64,000 nucleotides of DNA. It comes from Micromonospora sp. NBC_01796 (GTDB lineage: Bacteria > Actinomycetota > Actinomycetes > Mycobacteriales > Micromonosporaceae). Shown here in pieces: positions 8,080-16,044 of this stretch (within the stretch, counting starts at the first letter, position 1; the number at the start of each line of letters is the position of its first letter). The stretch covers positions 1,550,001 through 1,614,000 of the forward strand of contig NZ_CP109078.1 in the NCBI RefSeq assembly GCF_035917455.1. The letters run 5' to 3'. The notes under the pieces were generated by a model. It was not told the DNA's origin. It saw only the letters and a list, made by a program, of their open reading frames with translations, and did not search any database. Both the position numbers and the translations under genes were made by a program.

Positions 8080-8547
8080 TCAGGCGTCGCCGAGCCGGGC
8101 CGGGAAACCACCGGTGGCCAGCGGGCCCCAGCTCTCGATCGTCACCCGGATCAACGACTTGCCCTGCGTACGCATCGCCTGCCGGTACTCGTCCCAGTCC
8201 GGGTGCTCACCGGAGATGCAGCGGAAGTACTCGACCAACGGCTCCAGCGCCTCCGGCAGGTCGAGCACCTCGGCGGTGCCGTCGACCTGCACCCAGGGCC
8301 CGTTCCAGTCGTCGGACGGGACACAGACCGACACCCGTGGGTCGCGACGGATGTTGGCGGCCTTGGCCCGCTCCGGATAGGTCGAGACGACGATCCGGCC
8401 GGACGTGTCCACCCCGCAGGCCACCGGCGACGACTGCGGGCGGCCGTCGGCCCGCGTGGTGAGCAGGACGGCCCGGTGGCGCGGGGCGAGGAACTCGGTC
8501 AACTGTTCACGGTCGACCCGGGTGTTGGTCGCGATGGTACGGGGCAT
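8080..8547 (-). CDS. PPOX-class F420-dependent flavin/deazaflavin oxidoreductase
   Basis: Small split-beta-barrel protein (155 residues from ATG 8547) of the pyridoxamine-5'-phosphate-oxidase-like class that in actinobacteria often uses coenzyme F420. Typical features are an N-terminal helix, the strand pair RAVLLTTRADGRPQSSPVACGVD, and the mid-region RAKAANIRRDPRVSVCVPSDDW. The upstream extension to 8640 is rejected because it is Arg-rich, unlike the family, and covers the intergenic hairpin. Cofactor preference (FMN versus F420) cannot be decided here. Confidence 0.85.
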   Translation of the reverse strand: MPRTIATNTRVDREQLTEFLAPRHRAVLLTTRADGRPQSSPVACGVDTSGRIVVSTYPERAKAANIRRDPRVSVCVPSDDWNGPWVQVDGTAEVLDLPEALEPLVEYFRCISGEHPDWDEYRQAMRTQGKSLIRVTIESWGPLATGGFPARLGDA

Positions 8548-8626
8548 GCCACCCACCATAGGTCGCCACCGGCGGCGGTGCGCCGGGCGGTCCCCGTACC
8601 CGTCCGGTCGGTGCACGGCCCCCGAC

Positions 8627-8775
8627 CACCGTGGGGTCACCGGCCCGCGACGACCGCGTCGGTGACCCCACGGTGATTACGGCCAGGTACCCGGCACCGT
8701 CACGGCCCCCGAATCCGGGGTGCCGGGACCTGGATGCCGCCCGGGAGAGCTACCCCCCGTTGTGTAGCTCTCCCG
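8627..8775. repeat. Three successive stem-loops in an intergenic region
   Basis: Between the flavoprotein start (8547) and the LuxR gene (8950). (1) Arms 8627-8642 / 8660-8675, 16 bp perfect, with an inner cgcg/cgcg stem in the 17-nt loop. (2) 8683-8698 / 8719-8733, 15 paired bases with one bulged base. (3) 8742-8753 / 8764-8775, 12 bp perfect with a 10-nt loop. The three arm sequences are unrelated. They may act as operators, terminators or mobile repeat units; function unknown. The rest of 8548-8949 shows no supported gene. Confidence 0.75.
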
Positions 8776-8837
8776 TGGGCGACCCGTTGACAATGCGGCA
8801 GCCCGCGGCGGTCGAGCAAGGACACCCCGTTTTTCCG

Positions 8838-8853
8838 TTGCATGATCGTGCAA
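8838..8853. promoter_or_regulatory. Quasi-palindrome TTGCA-N6-TGCAA upstream of the LuxR gene
   Basis: ttgcatgatcgtgcaa, with TTGCA/TGCAA arms and a central GATC, lies about 97 bp upstream of the LuxR-type gene start. It is a plausible operator for that regulator or another; no direct evidence beyond symmetry and position. Confidence 0.35.
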
Positions 8854-8949
8854 TGCGGCCGACCGCTCTTCCCCCACGGTTGACGTGATGGTGTGCTGTG
8901 TACGGGGCGAGCGGGGGGTCCGCTCCGGAACGGTCAACGGGAGGATCGG

Positions 8950-10008
8950 GTGCCCGAATCCACCGACACGATTCCGCGTCTCACCCGGTGGGGAGTGTCA
9001 CCGGACGCGGATCTCATCTACCGCGCGCTGACCATGATGGGTGGTCGCAAGGACACCGAACTGAGCCGGGAACTCGGCCTGCCCCGGTCCCGCGTGGTCG
9101 CCGCCCTGGACGAGCTGGCGGCACTACGGGCGGCCCAACCGACCCGGTCGGCCACGATCCGGTCCGGTGTCGCCCGGCGCTGGGACCCGTGCCCGGTCCC
9201 GCAGGTGCTGCGGCACCTGCGCCGGCCGGCGGTGCCCGGCAGCCAGCGGGATCGCTGGCGGCAGCACTTCGGCACGCTCGACGGGCTCGACCTGCCGACG
9301 CCCGACGACTCCCGGATCCGGCGCTGGACCACCCGCTCTCTCGCCCGGCGTCGGATCGCCCACCTCGGCGCCGCCGAACGGCACGAGCACCTGGCCATCA
9401 ACACCGAGGAGGTGATCACCGCCGACGCGACCGCCGCGGCGCTTCCGGTCGACCGTGGCCTGGTCGAACGGGGTATCCAGATCCGCATCCTCGGCCGGCC
9501 CCCCGGTGACGGCGACCGCACCACCGCACACCTGGCCCAGGTGGGCGGGGGTCTGACCTACCGGGAACTGCCCGACCTGCCCATCAAACTGATCGTCTTC
9601 GACCGACGCGTCGCGCTCTTTCCGGCCGACCCGCTGAACTTCGAAGCCGGTGTCGTCGAGGTCGACGATGCACCGGTGGTACAGGCACTCTGCGGACTCT
9701 TCGACCGGTTGTGGACGCAGGGACGCGATCCGCACCGACAGGGGGTACCGCCCATCACACTCACGCCCCGGGAGCAGGCGCTCGTCGCGCTCCTGTCCGC
9801 CGGACACACCGACGTGTCCGCCGCCCACGAGCTGAAACTCAGCGTACGGACGGTGGCGTACACGATGCGGGAGCTGATGGACCGGCTCGGCGTGGAGAAC
9901 CGGTTCCAACTCGCGCTCCTGCTCGGTGCCGCCGGTGCCGCTCCCCTACCGATGTCCCGAACCGCCGTGCCCCAACCGACCGAACAACAAGACAAGGATG
10001 ACGGATGA
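8950..10008 (+). CDS. TrmB/LuxR-type transcriptional regulator
   Basis: 352 residues from GTG 8950 (GGGAGG 5-10 nt upstream). The N-terminus is a TrmB-like winged helix (DTELSRELGLPRSRVVAALDEL, broken by short loops). The middle ~170 residues have the strand/helix pattern of the PLD-like sensor region seen in such regulators, and the C-terminus is a LuxR/GerE helix-turn-helix (LTPREQALVALLSAGHTD then SVRTVAYTMRELMDRLGVE, about residues 270-330). No receiver domain, so not a classical response regulator. Its stop overlaps the start of a small secreted peptide gene (ATGA, 10005-10008), indicating translational coupling and a possible regulator-peptide pair. Autoregulation through the upstream palindrome is possible. 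Confidence 0.85.
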   Translation: MPESTDTIPRLTRWGVSPDADLIYRALTMMGGRKDTELSRELGLPRSRVVAALDELAALRAAQPTRSATIRSGVARRWDPCPVPQVLRHLRRPAVPGSQRDRWRQHFGTLDGLDLPTPDDSRIRRWTTRSLARRRIAHLGAAERHEHLAINTEEVITADATAAALPVDRGLVERGIQIRILGRPPGDGDRTTAHLAQVGGGLTYRELPDLPIKLIVFDRRVALFPADPLNFEAGVVEVDDAPVVQALCGLFDRLWTQGRDPHRQGVPPITLTPREQALVALLSAGHTDVSAAHELKLSVRTVAYTMRELMDRLGVENRFQLALLLGAAGAAPLPMSRTAVPQPTEQQDKDDG

Positions 10009-10205
10009 GACACCTCAGGGGTTCCGCCACGCGGATCGCCTTCGCCGCCGCGATGCTGGTCGGCATCGTGGCCGCCGGTGCGACCCCGGCCGCCGCCGCA
10101 CCGGACCCGCCCGGCGCGTGTGCCTCCTGTTTCACCGACCCGGACGAGCGCCCCGTGGTCATCCCGCCCCAGATGCCGCGACCGAACGCGACGAACCTGC
10201 CGTAG
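10005..10205 (+). CDS. Small secreted peptide coupled to LuxR-type regulator
   Basis: 66 residues. A Sec signal peptide with basic n-region (MRHLRGSATR), hydrophobic core (IAFAAAMLVGIVAAG) and likely cleavage after AAAA (about residue 32) leaves a ~34-residue Pro-rich mature peptide beginning APDPPG. It carries one CxxC (CASC) and ends in NATNLP. It overlaps the regulator stop by 4 bp. No enzyme domain is visible. It could be a secreted signal sensed directly or indirectly by the regulator, or simply a small exported protein. Family not recognised. Confidence 0.72.
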   Translation: MRHLRGSATRIAFAAAMLVGIVAAGATPAAAAPDPPGACASCFTDPDERPVVIPPQMPRPNATNLP

Positions 10206-10234
10206 CCCCCGCTCGGCCCGGTCCGTGGCGTGAC

Positions 10235-11053
10235 TCAGCCGGCGCTGGCCGTACGCCATCCGGTGGCGGGCCGGTGCTGGCGGGACGCGTCGCGGACCGG
10301 GGTGCTGGTGCCCGTACCGCCGCCGCCGGGCGGTAGCAGGTGGGACGCCTGGCGGGCCCGTTGCGCCGCCGCGAACGCCTCGTCGCGCAGACTCTGGGCG
10401 GCCACCGCCGCAGCCTCCGCCGTACGCCACGCGGCGTGCTCGCGTTCGGTCGCCGTCCGCTGGGCGGCGAGCCGGCTCTCGCGTACGGCGCGGCGCAGCA
10501 CGACCTCCTGCTCGACCGGGTGCCGTCGGGGGTCCCACCCGTTGCGGTGCGCCAGCGCGTTGCCCAACTCCAGCACGGACAGGTCCTGCCGGCCGCAGGC
10601 GCTCAACGCGGCCCGGTGCAGGTAACGCTCCCGGTCGGCGTACTCCGACGGGGTGCGCGGCGTACGCGGAACCGGCAGGTACGTCGTCGCGGCCACCCGC
10701 CGGGCGTCCGCGTCGGCGGACTCGTACGCCTGCCACGCCGTCTCGGCGTCCTCCTGCGCGGCCAGCCACTCCTCCCGGCGCCGGCGTGCCGTCTCGGCCG
10801 CCCGACCCGCCGCGACGGCCACCTCGTCGGCGTAACGGGCCAACTCCTCCGCCTCGGCGGTGAGCCTGGCCCGACCGGCGACCGCCGCCCGCATGGGTAC
10901 GACGCCGGTCGGGCCGCCACCGTCGGTGAACTCCGGGCTGGGCCGGCGGGCGATCAGGACCGCCATGGCGACGAGTGCCACCACGATCAGTCCGGACCAG
11001 ATCACCGCGGCCCGGGGAATGTCGAGCAGGAAGAAGTACATGAGATTGTCCAT
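10235..11053 (-). CDS. Membrane-anchored coiled-coil protein of unknown function
   Basis: 272 residues from ATG 11053. One N-terminal transmembrane segment (about residues 10-33, VIWSGLIVVALVAMAVLIA) is followed by a long Ala/Arg/Glu-rich helical region (ARYADEVAVAAGRAAETA, REEWLAAQEDAETAW and similar) likely to be coiled coil, with a Gly/Thr-rich tail. A further open stretch upstream of 11053 is Pro/Arg-rich and is not taken as coding. Family not recognised; a cell-envelope role is only inferred. Possibly in one unit with the secreted protein at 11211-11663. Confidence 0.7.
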   Translation of the reverse strand: MDNLMYFFLLDIPRAAVIWSGLIVVALVAMAVLIARRPSPEFTDGGGPTGVVPMRAAVAGRARLTAEAEELARYADEVAVAAGRAAETARRRREEWLAAQEDAETAWQAYESADADARRVAATTYLPVPRTPRTPSEYADRERYLHRAALSACGRQDLSVLELGNALAHRNGWDPRRHPVEQEVVLRRAVRESRLAAQRTATEREHAAWRTAEAAAVAAQSLRDEAFAAAQRARQASHLLPPGGGGTGTSTPVRDASRQHRPATGWRTASAG

Positions 11054-11210
11054 AACCAGCACACCTCGCCGATAAACGATCGCGTTCGGGGTTTCCGTCG
11101 GGGCCACGCGATCCTGCCCGGCGTCGTACCCGATCAGCCCGTGAAGGACCTGGGAATACGCGTCGTGGATCGCGGGAAGGGACTCGCCGGCCGGGACGGC
11201 CGGTCGGGTG

Positions 11211-11663
11211 TCACCCGAGGGGCGGAGCCCGCGGACCGGCGGGCAGGCCGTGACCGGAGCCGGCCGGGATGGTCGATCGTGTCGGGCGGTCCGGCGTCGT
11301 CCGCCGGTCCGGCTGGCCGGGTGCGACGGTGACCCGGTCGACGGCCGGGACGCGGTCGGTGGCGTCGTCGGAGTCGACCCGCTCGCCGGCCCGGACAGCA
11401 GCCGTGGCAGCGCCGGTGATCGGTGTCTCCGGCCGGGTGGCTGTCGGCGGGATGGCCGCAGGTGGGGTGTTGTTGTCCGGGGTTGCCGGCCCGGTGACGA
11501 CCGCGTGGACCGGGGCGGTTGCCCGGTGTGCGGAGGGCGGGGCGGCGTCGGCGGCACCGGCGCTCAGGCCGAGCACGAGCGCCATCAGGATCAGGCCGGT
11601 CAGCAGCCGCAGTGACCGGCGCGCCACCCACCACAAGGGGCGGGAAAGCGTCACGGCGGTCAC
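11211..11663 (-). CDS. Putative secreted Pro/Thr/Ala-rich protein
   Basis: 150 residues. Basic N-terminus, hydrophobic segment (LLTGLILMALVLGLSAG) and an ADA|AP-like cleavage site near residue 41, followed by ~110 residues of Pro/Thr/Ala/Arg-rich low-complexity sequence without a recognisable domain. A clear signal peptide supports coding, but low complexity in GC-rich DNA lowers certainty. Between its stop and the coiled-coil gene start (11054-11210) I see nothing. Confidence 0.5.
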   Translation of the reverse strand: MTAVTLSRPLWWVARRSLRLLTGLILMALVLGLSAGAADAAPPSAHRATAPVHAVVTGPATPDNNTPPAAIPPTATRPETPITGAATAAVRAGERVDSDDATDRVPAVDRVTVAPGQPDRRTTPDRPTRSTIPAGSGHGLPAGPRAPPLG

Positions 11664-11714
11664 GCCGGTGAGCTTACCGTCCCCACGTCCGGTTTGGGTC
11701 GATCATGAGCACGA

Positions 11715-12518
11715 TCACCCGCCGACCCCGCGACGCCGACCCGGCGGGTACCTCACGGCGGCCCATCCGAGCACGGCCGCGTACGCGACTCCGGCGACGA
11801 GCAGGGCCACGGTGACGGTCGGGGTGTTCGTGCCGGTGCCGATCGGGGACGCGACGCTGCCGAACGGAGGGCTCCACAGCACGACGAAGGCCGCAAACTC
11901 CTCGTCCCAGAGCACCAACAGCACCGCCATCACCCCGTGGGCCAGCACCCAGGCGAGCAGGGTCGGGACGACCCGGTCCGGATCGAGCAACAAACCCACG
12001 GCGGCACCGGCGACCGCCCAGAGCGGGAACGACAGCAGCCCGACCAGCACCACCTGCCAGAACCCCGAATCCCGGAGCAGGTCGGGGTCGAAGTCCAGCC
12101 CGGCCGCGCGTACGTCCACGATGGACATCGTCAGTTCGGTACGCAGTGTGGCGGCCGGTGCCACCACGGCCAGGTTCAGCAGTCCCAGCGCCGCACCCGC
12201 CAGGCCGGCGGCGGCCATGATGGACAGTGGCCGGGACGTTGTGCCGGCGCGTACCGCCTGGCGGCCCAGGGCGGCGCCCAGGGCGAGCGCGATGAGTTGG
12301 CCGCACAGGAAACCCGAGGTGTAGCGGAGCAGGGCGGTGGTGTAGAGCCGTTCGAACTGCTCGGCGTCGCCCTGTGGGTCGGGGTTGACAACGAACTCGT
12401 AGCCGCTCTCGTACACCGGCATCAGCAGGAGAGCCAGGACGGCGACCGCGCCCGGAGCCCAGAGCGCCGATCGCAGGCGCGTCAGCGTACGCAACTGGGC
12501 GTGGACCGTGGTCGTCAT
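11715..12518 (-). CDS. Polytopic membrane protein of unknown function
   Basis: 267 residues with about six transmembrane segments (e.g. ALWAPGAVAVLALLLMPVY, LCGQLIALALGAALG, PTVTVALLVAGVAYAAVLGWA) and an extracytoplasmic loop after the first (YEFVVNPDPQGDAEQFERLY). Layout resembles ABC-2 permease-like or DUF-type actinobacterial membrane proteins, but no ATPase gene is adjacent. Start ATG at 12518. Family not recognised. Confidence 0.75.
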   Translation of the reverse strand: MTTTVHAQLRTLTRLRSALWAPGAVAVLALLLMPVYESGYEFVVNPDPQGDAEQFERLYTTALLRYTSGFLCGQLIALALGAALGRQAVRAGTTSRPLSIMAAAGLAGAALGLLNLAVVAPAATLRTELTMSIVDVRAAGLDFDPDLLRDSGFWQVVLVGLLSFPLWAVAGAAVGLLLDPDRVVPTLLAWVLAHGVMAVLLVLWDEEFAAFVVLWSPPFGSVASPIGTGTNTPTVTVALLVAGVAYAAVLGWAAVRYPPGRRRGVGG

Positions 12519-12590
12519 GACCGTTCATCATCCCCGCGCCCCGCCCCGAGCGCTGTCAGCTACCCGCGAGGTACGGGTCAGCCGACGTAC

Positions 12591-12624
12591 GGGCGCCCGC
12601 CGCGAGGGGGTACGGCGGGCGCCC
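12591..12624 (-). terminator. 12-bp perfect GC stem-loop after the efflux gene
   Basis: gggcgcccgccg (12591-12602) pairs perfectly with cggcgggcgccc (12613-12624) across a 10-nt loop. It lies 30 bp past the stop codon of the minus-strand MFS gene (12654), so it is a likely intrinsic-type terminator, lacking a U-tract as is usual in actinomycetes. Confidence 0.6.
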
Positions 12625-12653
12625 TGCCCGGCACGGCCGGAGCGACCGTACGG

Positions 12654-14498
12654 TCAGCTCCGGTCGCGGTCGCGCACCAGCGGCTCGGCCGCTCGTGGGG
12701 TCGGGGTCAGCGGCTCGGCCCCGTACAGTTCGTCCACCAGCTCGGTCTCCCGGGTGACCAGGTCGTCGGCGGGTCCGGCGGCGGACGCCTTCGGGGCGAA
12801 CAGGGAGGCGGCGGCCCCGACCAGGGCCATCGCGATGGCGAGCCAGAACACGATCCCGAGCCCGTGGTGGAACGGCCCGGCGATCAGGTGCGGGAAGAAC
12901 TCCCGGCCGGTCAACGTGTCCGCGTTCGCGGTCGGCAGTGCGCCCAGCACGTCCGGGCCGAGCAGCTGCTCGATCGGGTTGTAACCGAGGAACGCGGCGA
13001 AGAGCGTACCGACCGGTGGGAGCTGGGCGACGGTGTGCGCGGCGGCGGCCGGTACGCCCTGCGCGGTCAGTCCGGAGTCGAGGGACTGCGGCAGCGAGCC
13101 GGCCAACCCGGCCACCATCAGCGAGAAGAAGACCCCGATGGAGAGCACCATGCCGGAGTTCTGGAAGGTCGCCCGCATGCCGGAGGCGGCACCACGCAGC
13201 CGGGCCGGCACGCTCGACATCACCAGGGCGGTGTTCGGGGCGGCGAACAGGCCACCGCCGAGCCCGTTGAGGAAGACCAGCATCGCGAAGACCCAGTAGT
13301 TGAAGTCGCTCGGGATGAGCAGCAGTCCGCCGAAGGACAGGGCCATCACGACCAGCCCACCGGCAGCGAAGAGACGGGCGCCGTACCGGTCGGAGAGGGC
13401 CCCGGCGAGCGGTCCGGCGGCGAGGAAGCCGATGGTGAGCGGGAGCAGGTAGATGCCGGCCCAGAGCGGGGTCTGTTCGTAGTTGTAGCCGTGCAGCGGC
13501 AGCCAGATGCCCTGCAACCAGATGATCAGCATGAACTGGAGACCGCCACGGGCGATCGAGCCGAGCAGGCTGGCGGCGTTGCCGCTGGCGAACGCGGCGA
13601 TCCGGAACAGTCCGAGCGGGAACATCGGCTCGGCCACCCGGGACTCGATCACGCAGAACAGCGCCAGGACGGCCACCCCGCCGATCAGCCCGGTCAGCAC
13701 CCACGGGTTGGTCCACCCCATGGTGTGCCCGCCGTAGGGTTGGATGCCGTACGTGATGCCGGCGAGCAGCGCGGTCAGCCCGACGGCGAAGGTCAGGTTG
13801 CCCCACCAGTCGAGCCGCGCCTTGACCCGTACGCCGGTGTCGTGCAGGGACCGGTAGGCCCAGATCGTGCCGAGCAGGCCGATCGGGACGTTGACCCAGA
13901 ACACCGACCGCCAGTTCCACTCGGCGAGTAGGCCACCGAGGACGAGTCCGATGAACGAGCCGGCGATCCCCGCGACGATGTTGATGCCCAGCGCGGTGCC
14001 GCGTTGCCGGGCCGGGAACACGTCGGTGACGATCGCCGCCGCGTTTGCCATCAGCATCGATCCGCCGACGGCCTGGAGCACCCGCCAGCCGATCAGCCAG
14101 AGTGCCCCTCCCCCACCGTCGAACGGGTCCAGGGAGAGGACGATCGAGGTGACGGTGAAGATGGCGAAGCCGGCGTTGTAGATGCGGACCCGACCGAACA
14201 TGTCGCCGAGGCGGCCGAGGGTCACCACCAGGACCGCGGTGACCAGCATGTACCCCATCAGCATCCAGAGCAGGTAGCTGACGTTGCCCGGCTCCAGCGG
14301 GTTGAGGTGGACCCCGTTGAAGATCGCCGGCAGCGAGATCAGCACGATCGAGGAGTTGATCGTGGCGAGCAGCATGCCCAGGGTGGTGTTGGACAGGGCG
14401 ATCCACTTGTAACGCGGGTTGTCGGCGCCGCCACCGGTGAGGCCGCGTACGCCGGTGCCCGTGCCGGTGCTGCCGGCCCGCCCGTTCGAATCCGTCAC
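12654..14498 (-). CDS. DHA2-type MFS drug efflux transporter
   Basis: 614 residues from GTG 14498, a 14-TM-size major facilitator of the H+ antiporter DHA2/EmrB group. Motif A-like [17 protein letters not shown] follows TM2, and motif C-like [13 protein letters not shown] lies in TM5. A long C-terminal extracytoplasmic loop (about residues 470-540) and a cytoplasmic tail complete it. The Gly/Thr-rich N-terminal ~35 residues are dispensable-looking. It lies 16 bp downstream of a MarR-family gene in the same direction, so the two form an operon repressed by MarR. Substrate unknown. Confidence 0.92.
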   Translation of the reverse strand: MTDSNGRAGSTGTGTGVRGLTGGGADNPRYKWIALSNTTLGMLLATINSSIVLISLPAIFNGVHLNPLEPGNVSYLLWMLMGYMLVTAVLVVTLGRLGDMFGRVRIYNAGFAIFTVTSIVLSLDPFDGGGGALWLIGWRVLQAVGGSMLMANAAAIVTDVFPARQRGTALGINIVAGIAGSFIGLVLGGLLAEWNWRSVFWVNVPIGLLGTIWAYRSLHDTGVRVKARLDWWGNLTFAVGLTALLAGITYGIQPYGGHTMGWTNPWVLTGLIGGVAVLALFCVIESRVAEPMFPLGLFRIAAFASGNAASLLGSIARGGLQFMLIIWLQGIWLPLHGYNYEQTPLWAGIYLLPLTIGFLAAGPLAGALSDRYGARLFAAGGLVVMALSFGGLLLIPSDFNYWVFAMLVFLNGLGGGLFAAPNTALVMSSVPARLRGAASGMRATFQNSGMVLSIGVFFSLMVAGLAGSLPQSLDSGLTAQGVPAAAAHTVAQLPPVGTLFAAFLGYNPIEQLLGPDVLGALPTANADTLTGREFFPHLIAGPFHHGLGIVFWLAIAMALVGAAASLFAPKASAAGPADDLVTRETELVDELYGAEPLTPTPRAAEPLVRDRDRS

Positions 14499-14514
14499 GT
14501 CAGTTGTTCCTTGC

Positions 14515-14961
14515 TCAGAGGGGTTCTGCCCGCCCGGCGAGCCGGTCGAGTACCTGTAGCGAGGTGACCACCGCCGCCCGTTCGTCGGCGGAGAGGTCGG
14601 CGAGGAGTTGGGCGAGCTTCTCCGCCCGGATCGCCCGGCGACGCCGTACCAGTTCCCGCCCGGCCTCGGTGATGTCGACGACCACCACCCGGCGGTCGGC
14701 CGGGTCACTCCCGCGTTCGGCCAGCCCGTCGCGTTGCAGCCGGGAGACGAGCTGGGTCATGCCGGGCTGGGTGACCCCCTCGGCGACGGCCAGGTCGGAG
14801 AGGCGGTGGGCGCCGAACTCGTCCAGCCGGTAGAGCGTCGAGGCCGCGGTCAGGCTGAGCCCGTCGGGTGTGGTGAGCCGCCGGAGCAGCCGGATCACCC
14901 GGTCGAAGCTGTTCACCGTACGGAGCAGGTCTGTTTCGCCGTCGGAGGTTCCGTTCACCAC
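14515..14961 (-). CDS. MarR family transcriptional regulator
   Basis: 148-residue winged-helix dimer protein. The recognition helix region [22 protein letters not shown] is followed by the wing [16 protein letters not shown], the canonical MarR DxRxxxxxxT motif. First gene of an efflux operon with the DHA2 transporter. The AT-rich promoter carries an imperfect palindrome at 14974-14988, the likely autoregulatory operator. Ligand unknown. Confidence 0.93.
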   Translation of the reverse strand: MVNGTSDGETDLLRTVNSFDRVIRLLRRLTTPDGLSLTAASTLYRLDEFGAHRLSDLAVAEGVTQPGMTQLVSRLQRDGLAERGSDPADRRVVVVDITEAGRELVRRRRAIRAEKLAQLLADLSADERAAVVTSLQVLDRLAGRAEPL

Positions 14962-14973
14962 ACCCCAGTTATA

Positions 14974-14988
14974 TATCAGGTACTTATA
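14974..14988. promoter_or_regulatory. Candidate MarR operator TATnAGn3CTnATA
   Basis: tatcaggtacttata is an imperfect dyad (TAT/ATA and AG/CT arms) within an unusually AT-rich stretch, 13 bp upstream of the MarR start codon. Size and placement fit a MarR autoregulatory site. Confidence 0.45.
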
Positions 14989-15103
14989 GAAGCTGCTTAT
15001 GATTCAACCCACAGGGGCTGGGCTGTCCGGAGCGGGCAATCGACGGCGGTGCGCTGACCTGGGATTTTCCGGATACCCAGGGCATCGAAGAATCATGAGA
15101 AGC

Positions 15104-15118
15104 TATCGTATTAATACG
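15104..15118 (+). promoter_or_regulatory. Minus-10 element and perfect palindrome abutting the dehydrogenase start
   Basis: TATCGT at 15104-15109 is a fair -10 hexamer only 8 nt before the GTG at 15118, and no Shine-Dalgarno sequence is present, so the mRNA may be leaderless. cgtattaatacg (15107-15118) is a perfect 12-bp palindrome that overlaps the first base of the start codon and could be an operator. No clear -35 is seen. Confidence 0.4.
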
Positions 15119-16044
15119 TGAAGGCGTGGATTCCTCATAAGTCCGGCATATCCCTGCTGGGTGAGCTGCCGTCCGGCGTCACCGTCGAGGTCGCGGACGA
15201 CCCGCTCCGGCTCCCCTCGGAGCCGACCGGGGTCGAGTTCTGGGTGCCGACGTTCATCGGTCAGCCGTCCCTGGTCCGGCTCGCCCCGGACCTGCCCGAC
15301 CTGCGGGTGGTCCAGCTCCCGAGCGCCGGCGCGGACGCCTGGATCAGGGCCCTCCCGCCGAGCGTCACCCTCTGCGACGCGCGGAGTGTGCACGACTCGT
15401 CGACCGCCGAGTGGGTGGTCGGCGCGATCCTGGCCCAGTTGCGCCGGTTCCCGGAGTTCGTCCGGGCCCAGGAACGGCACCACTGGGCACACGAGCAGGT
15501 CGCACCCACCGACGAGCTGTACGGCAAACGCGTACTGATCATCGGGGCCGGTTCGATCGGCACGGCGGTCGCGGCCCGGCTCGCCCCGTTCGGGGTGACC
15601 CTGACCCTCGCCGCCCGCACCGCCCGCCCCGACGAAGGCGTGTACGGCGTCGCCGACCTGCCCGAACTGCTGCCCTCGGCCGACATCGTGGTCCTGCTGG
15701 TGCCGCTGACCGAGCACACCCGGGGACTGGTCGACGCCCGTTTCCTGGCCGCGCTGCCCGACGGGGCCCTGCTGGTCAACGCCTCCCGTGGCCAGGTCGC
15801 CGACCCGGTGGCCCTGTACGCCGAACTCTCCACCGGCCGGATCGGTGCGGCGCTGGACGTCACCGAACCGGAGCCGCTCCCGTCGGACGACCCGCTCTGG
15901 CAACTGCCGAACGTACTGATCACGCCGCACGTCGGGGCGATGGTGCACGGCCTGATGGCCCGCACGTACCGGTTGGCCGGGGCGCAGCTACGCCGGTACG
16001 TGGCCGGGGAGCCGCTGGTCAACGAGGTCGTGAACGGTTACTAG
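15118..16044 (+). CDS. D-isomer-specific 2-hydroxyacid dehydrogenase
   Basis: NAD(P)H-dependent 2-oxoacid/2-hydroxyacid oxidoreductase, 308 residues. Rossmann loop GAGSIG (143-148). The catalytic set is Arg224 in NASRG, Glu252 in DVTEPEP and His271 in ITPHVG. Substrate-binding domain is residues 1-100 plus the C-terminus. It is shorter than PGDH and resembles the glyoxylate/hydroxypyruvate reductase-like or phosphonate-type group; substrate not deducible. It converges on the ATPase gene at 16041, and the two genes share the tetranucleotide CTAG for both stop codons. Confidence 0.9.
   Translation: MKAWIPHKSGISLLGELPSGVTVEVADDPLRLPSEPTGVEFWVPTFIGQPSLVRLAPDLPDLRVVQLPSAGADAWIRALPPSVTLCDARSVHDSSTAEWVVGAILAQLRRFPEFVRAQERHHWAHEQVAPTDELYGKRVLIIGAGSIGTAVAARLAPFGVTLTLAARTARPDEGVYGVADLPELLPSADIVVLLVPLTEHTRGLVDARFLAALPDGALLVNASRGQVADPVALYAELSTGRIGAALDVTEPEPLPSDDPLWQLPNVLITPHVGAMVHGLMARTYRLAGAQLRRYVAGEPLVNEVVNGY

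Noticed and set aside
8785-8815. TTGACA upstream of the LuxR gene as a promoter
   Set aside because: The -35-like hexamer is good but no -10 hexamer lies at 16-18 bp; left unannotated.
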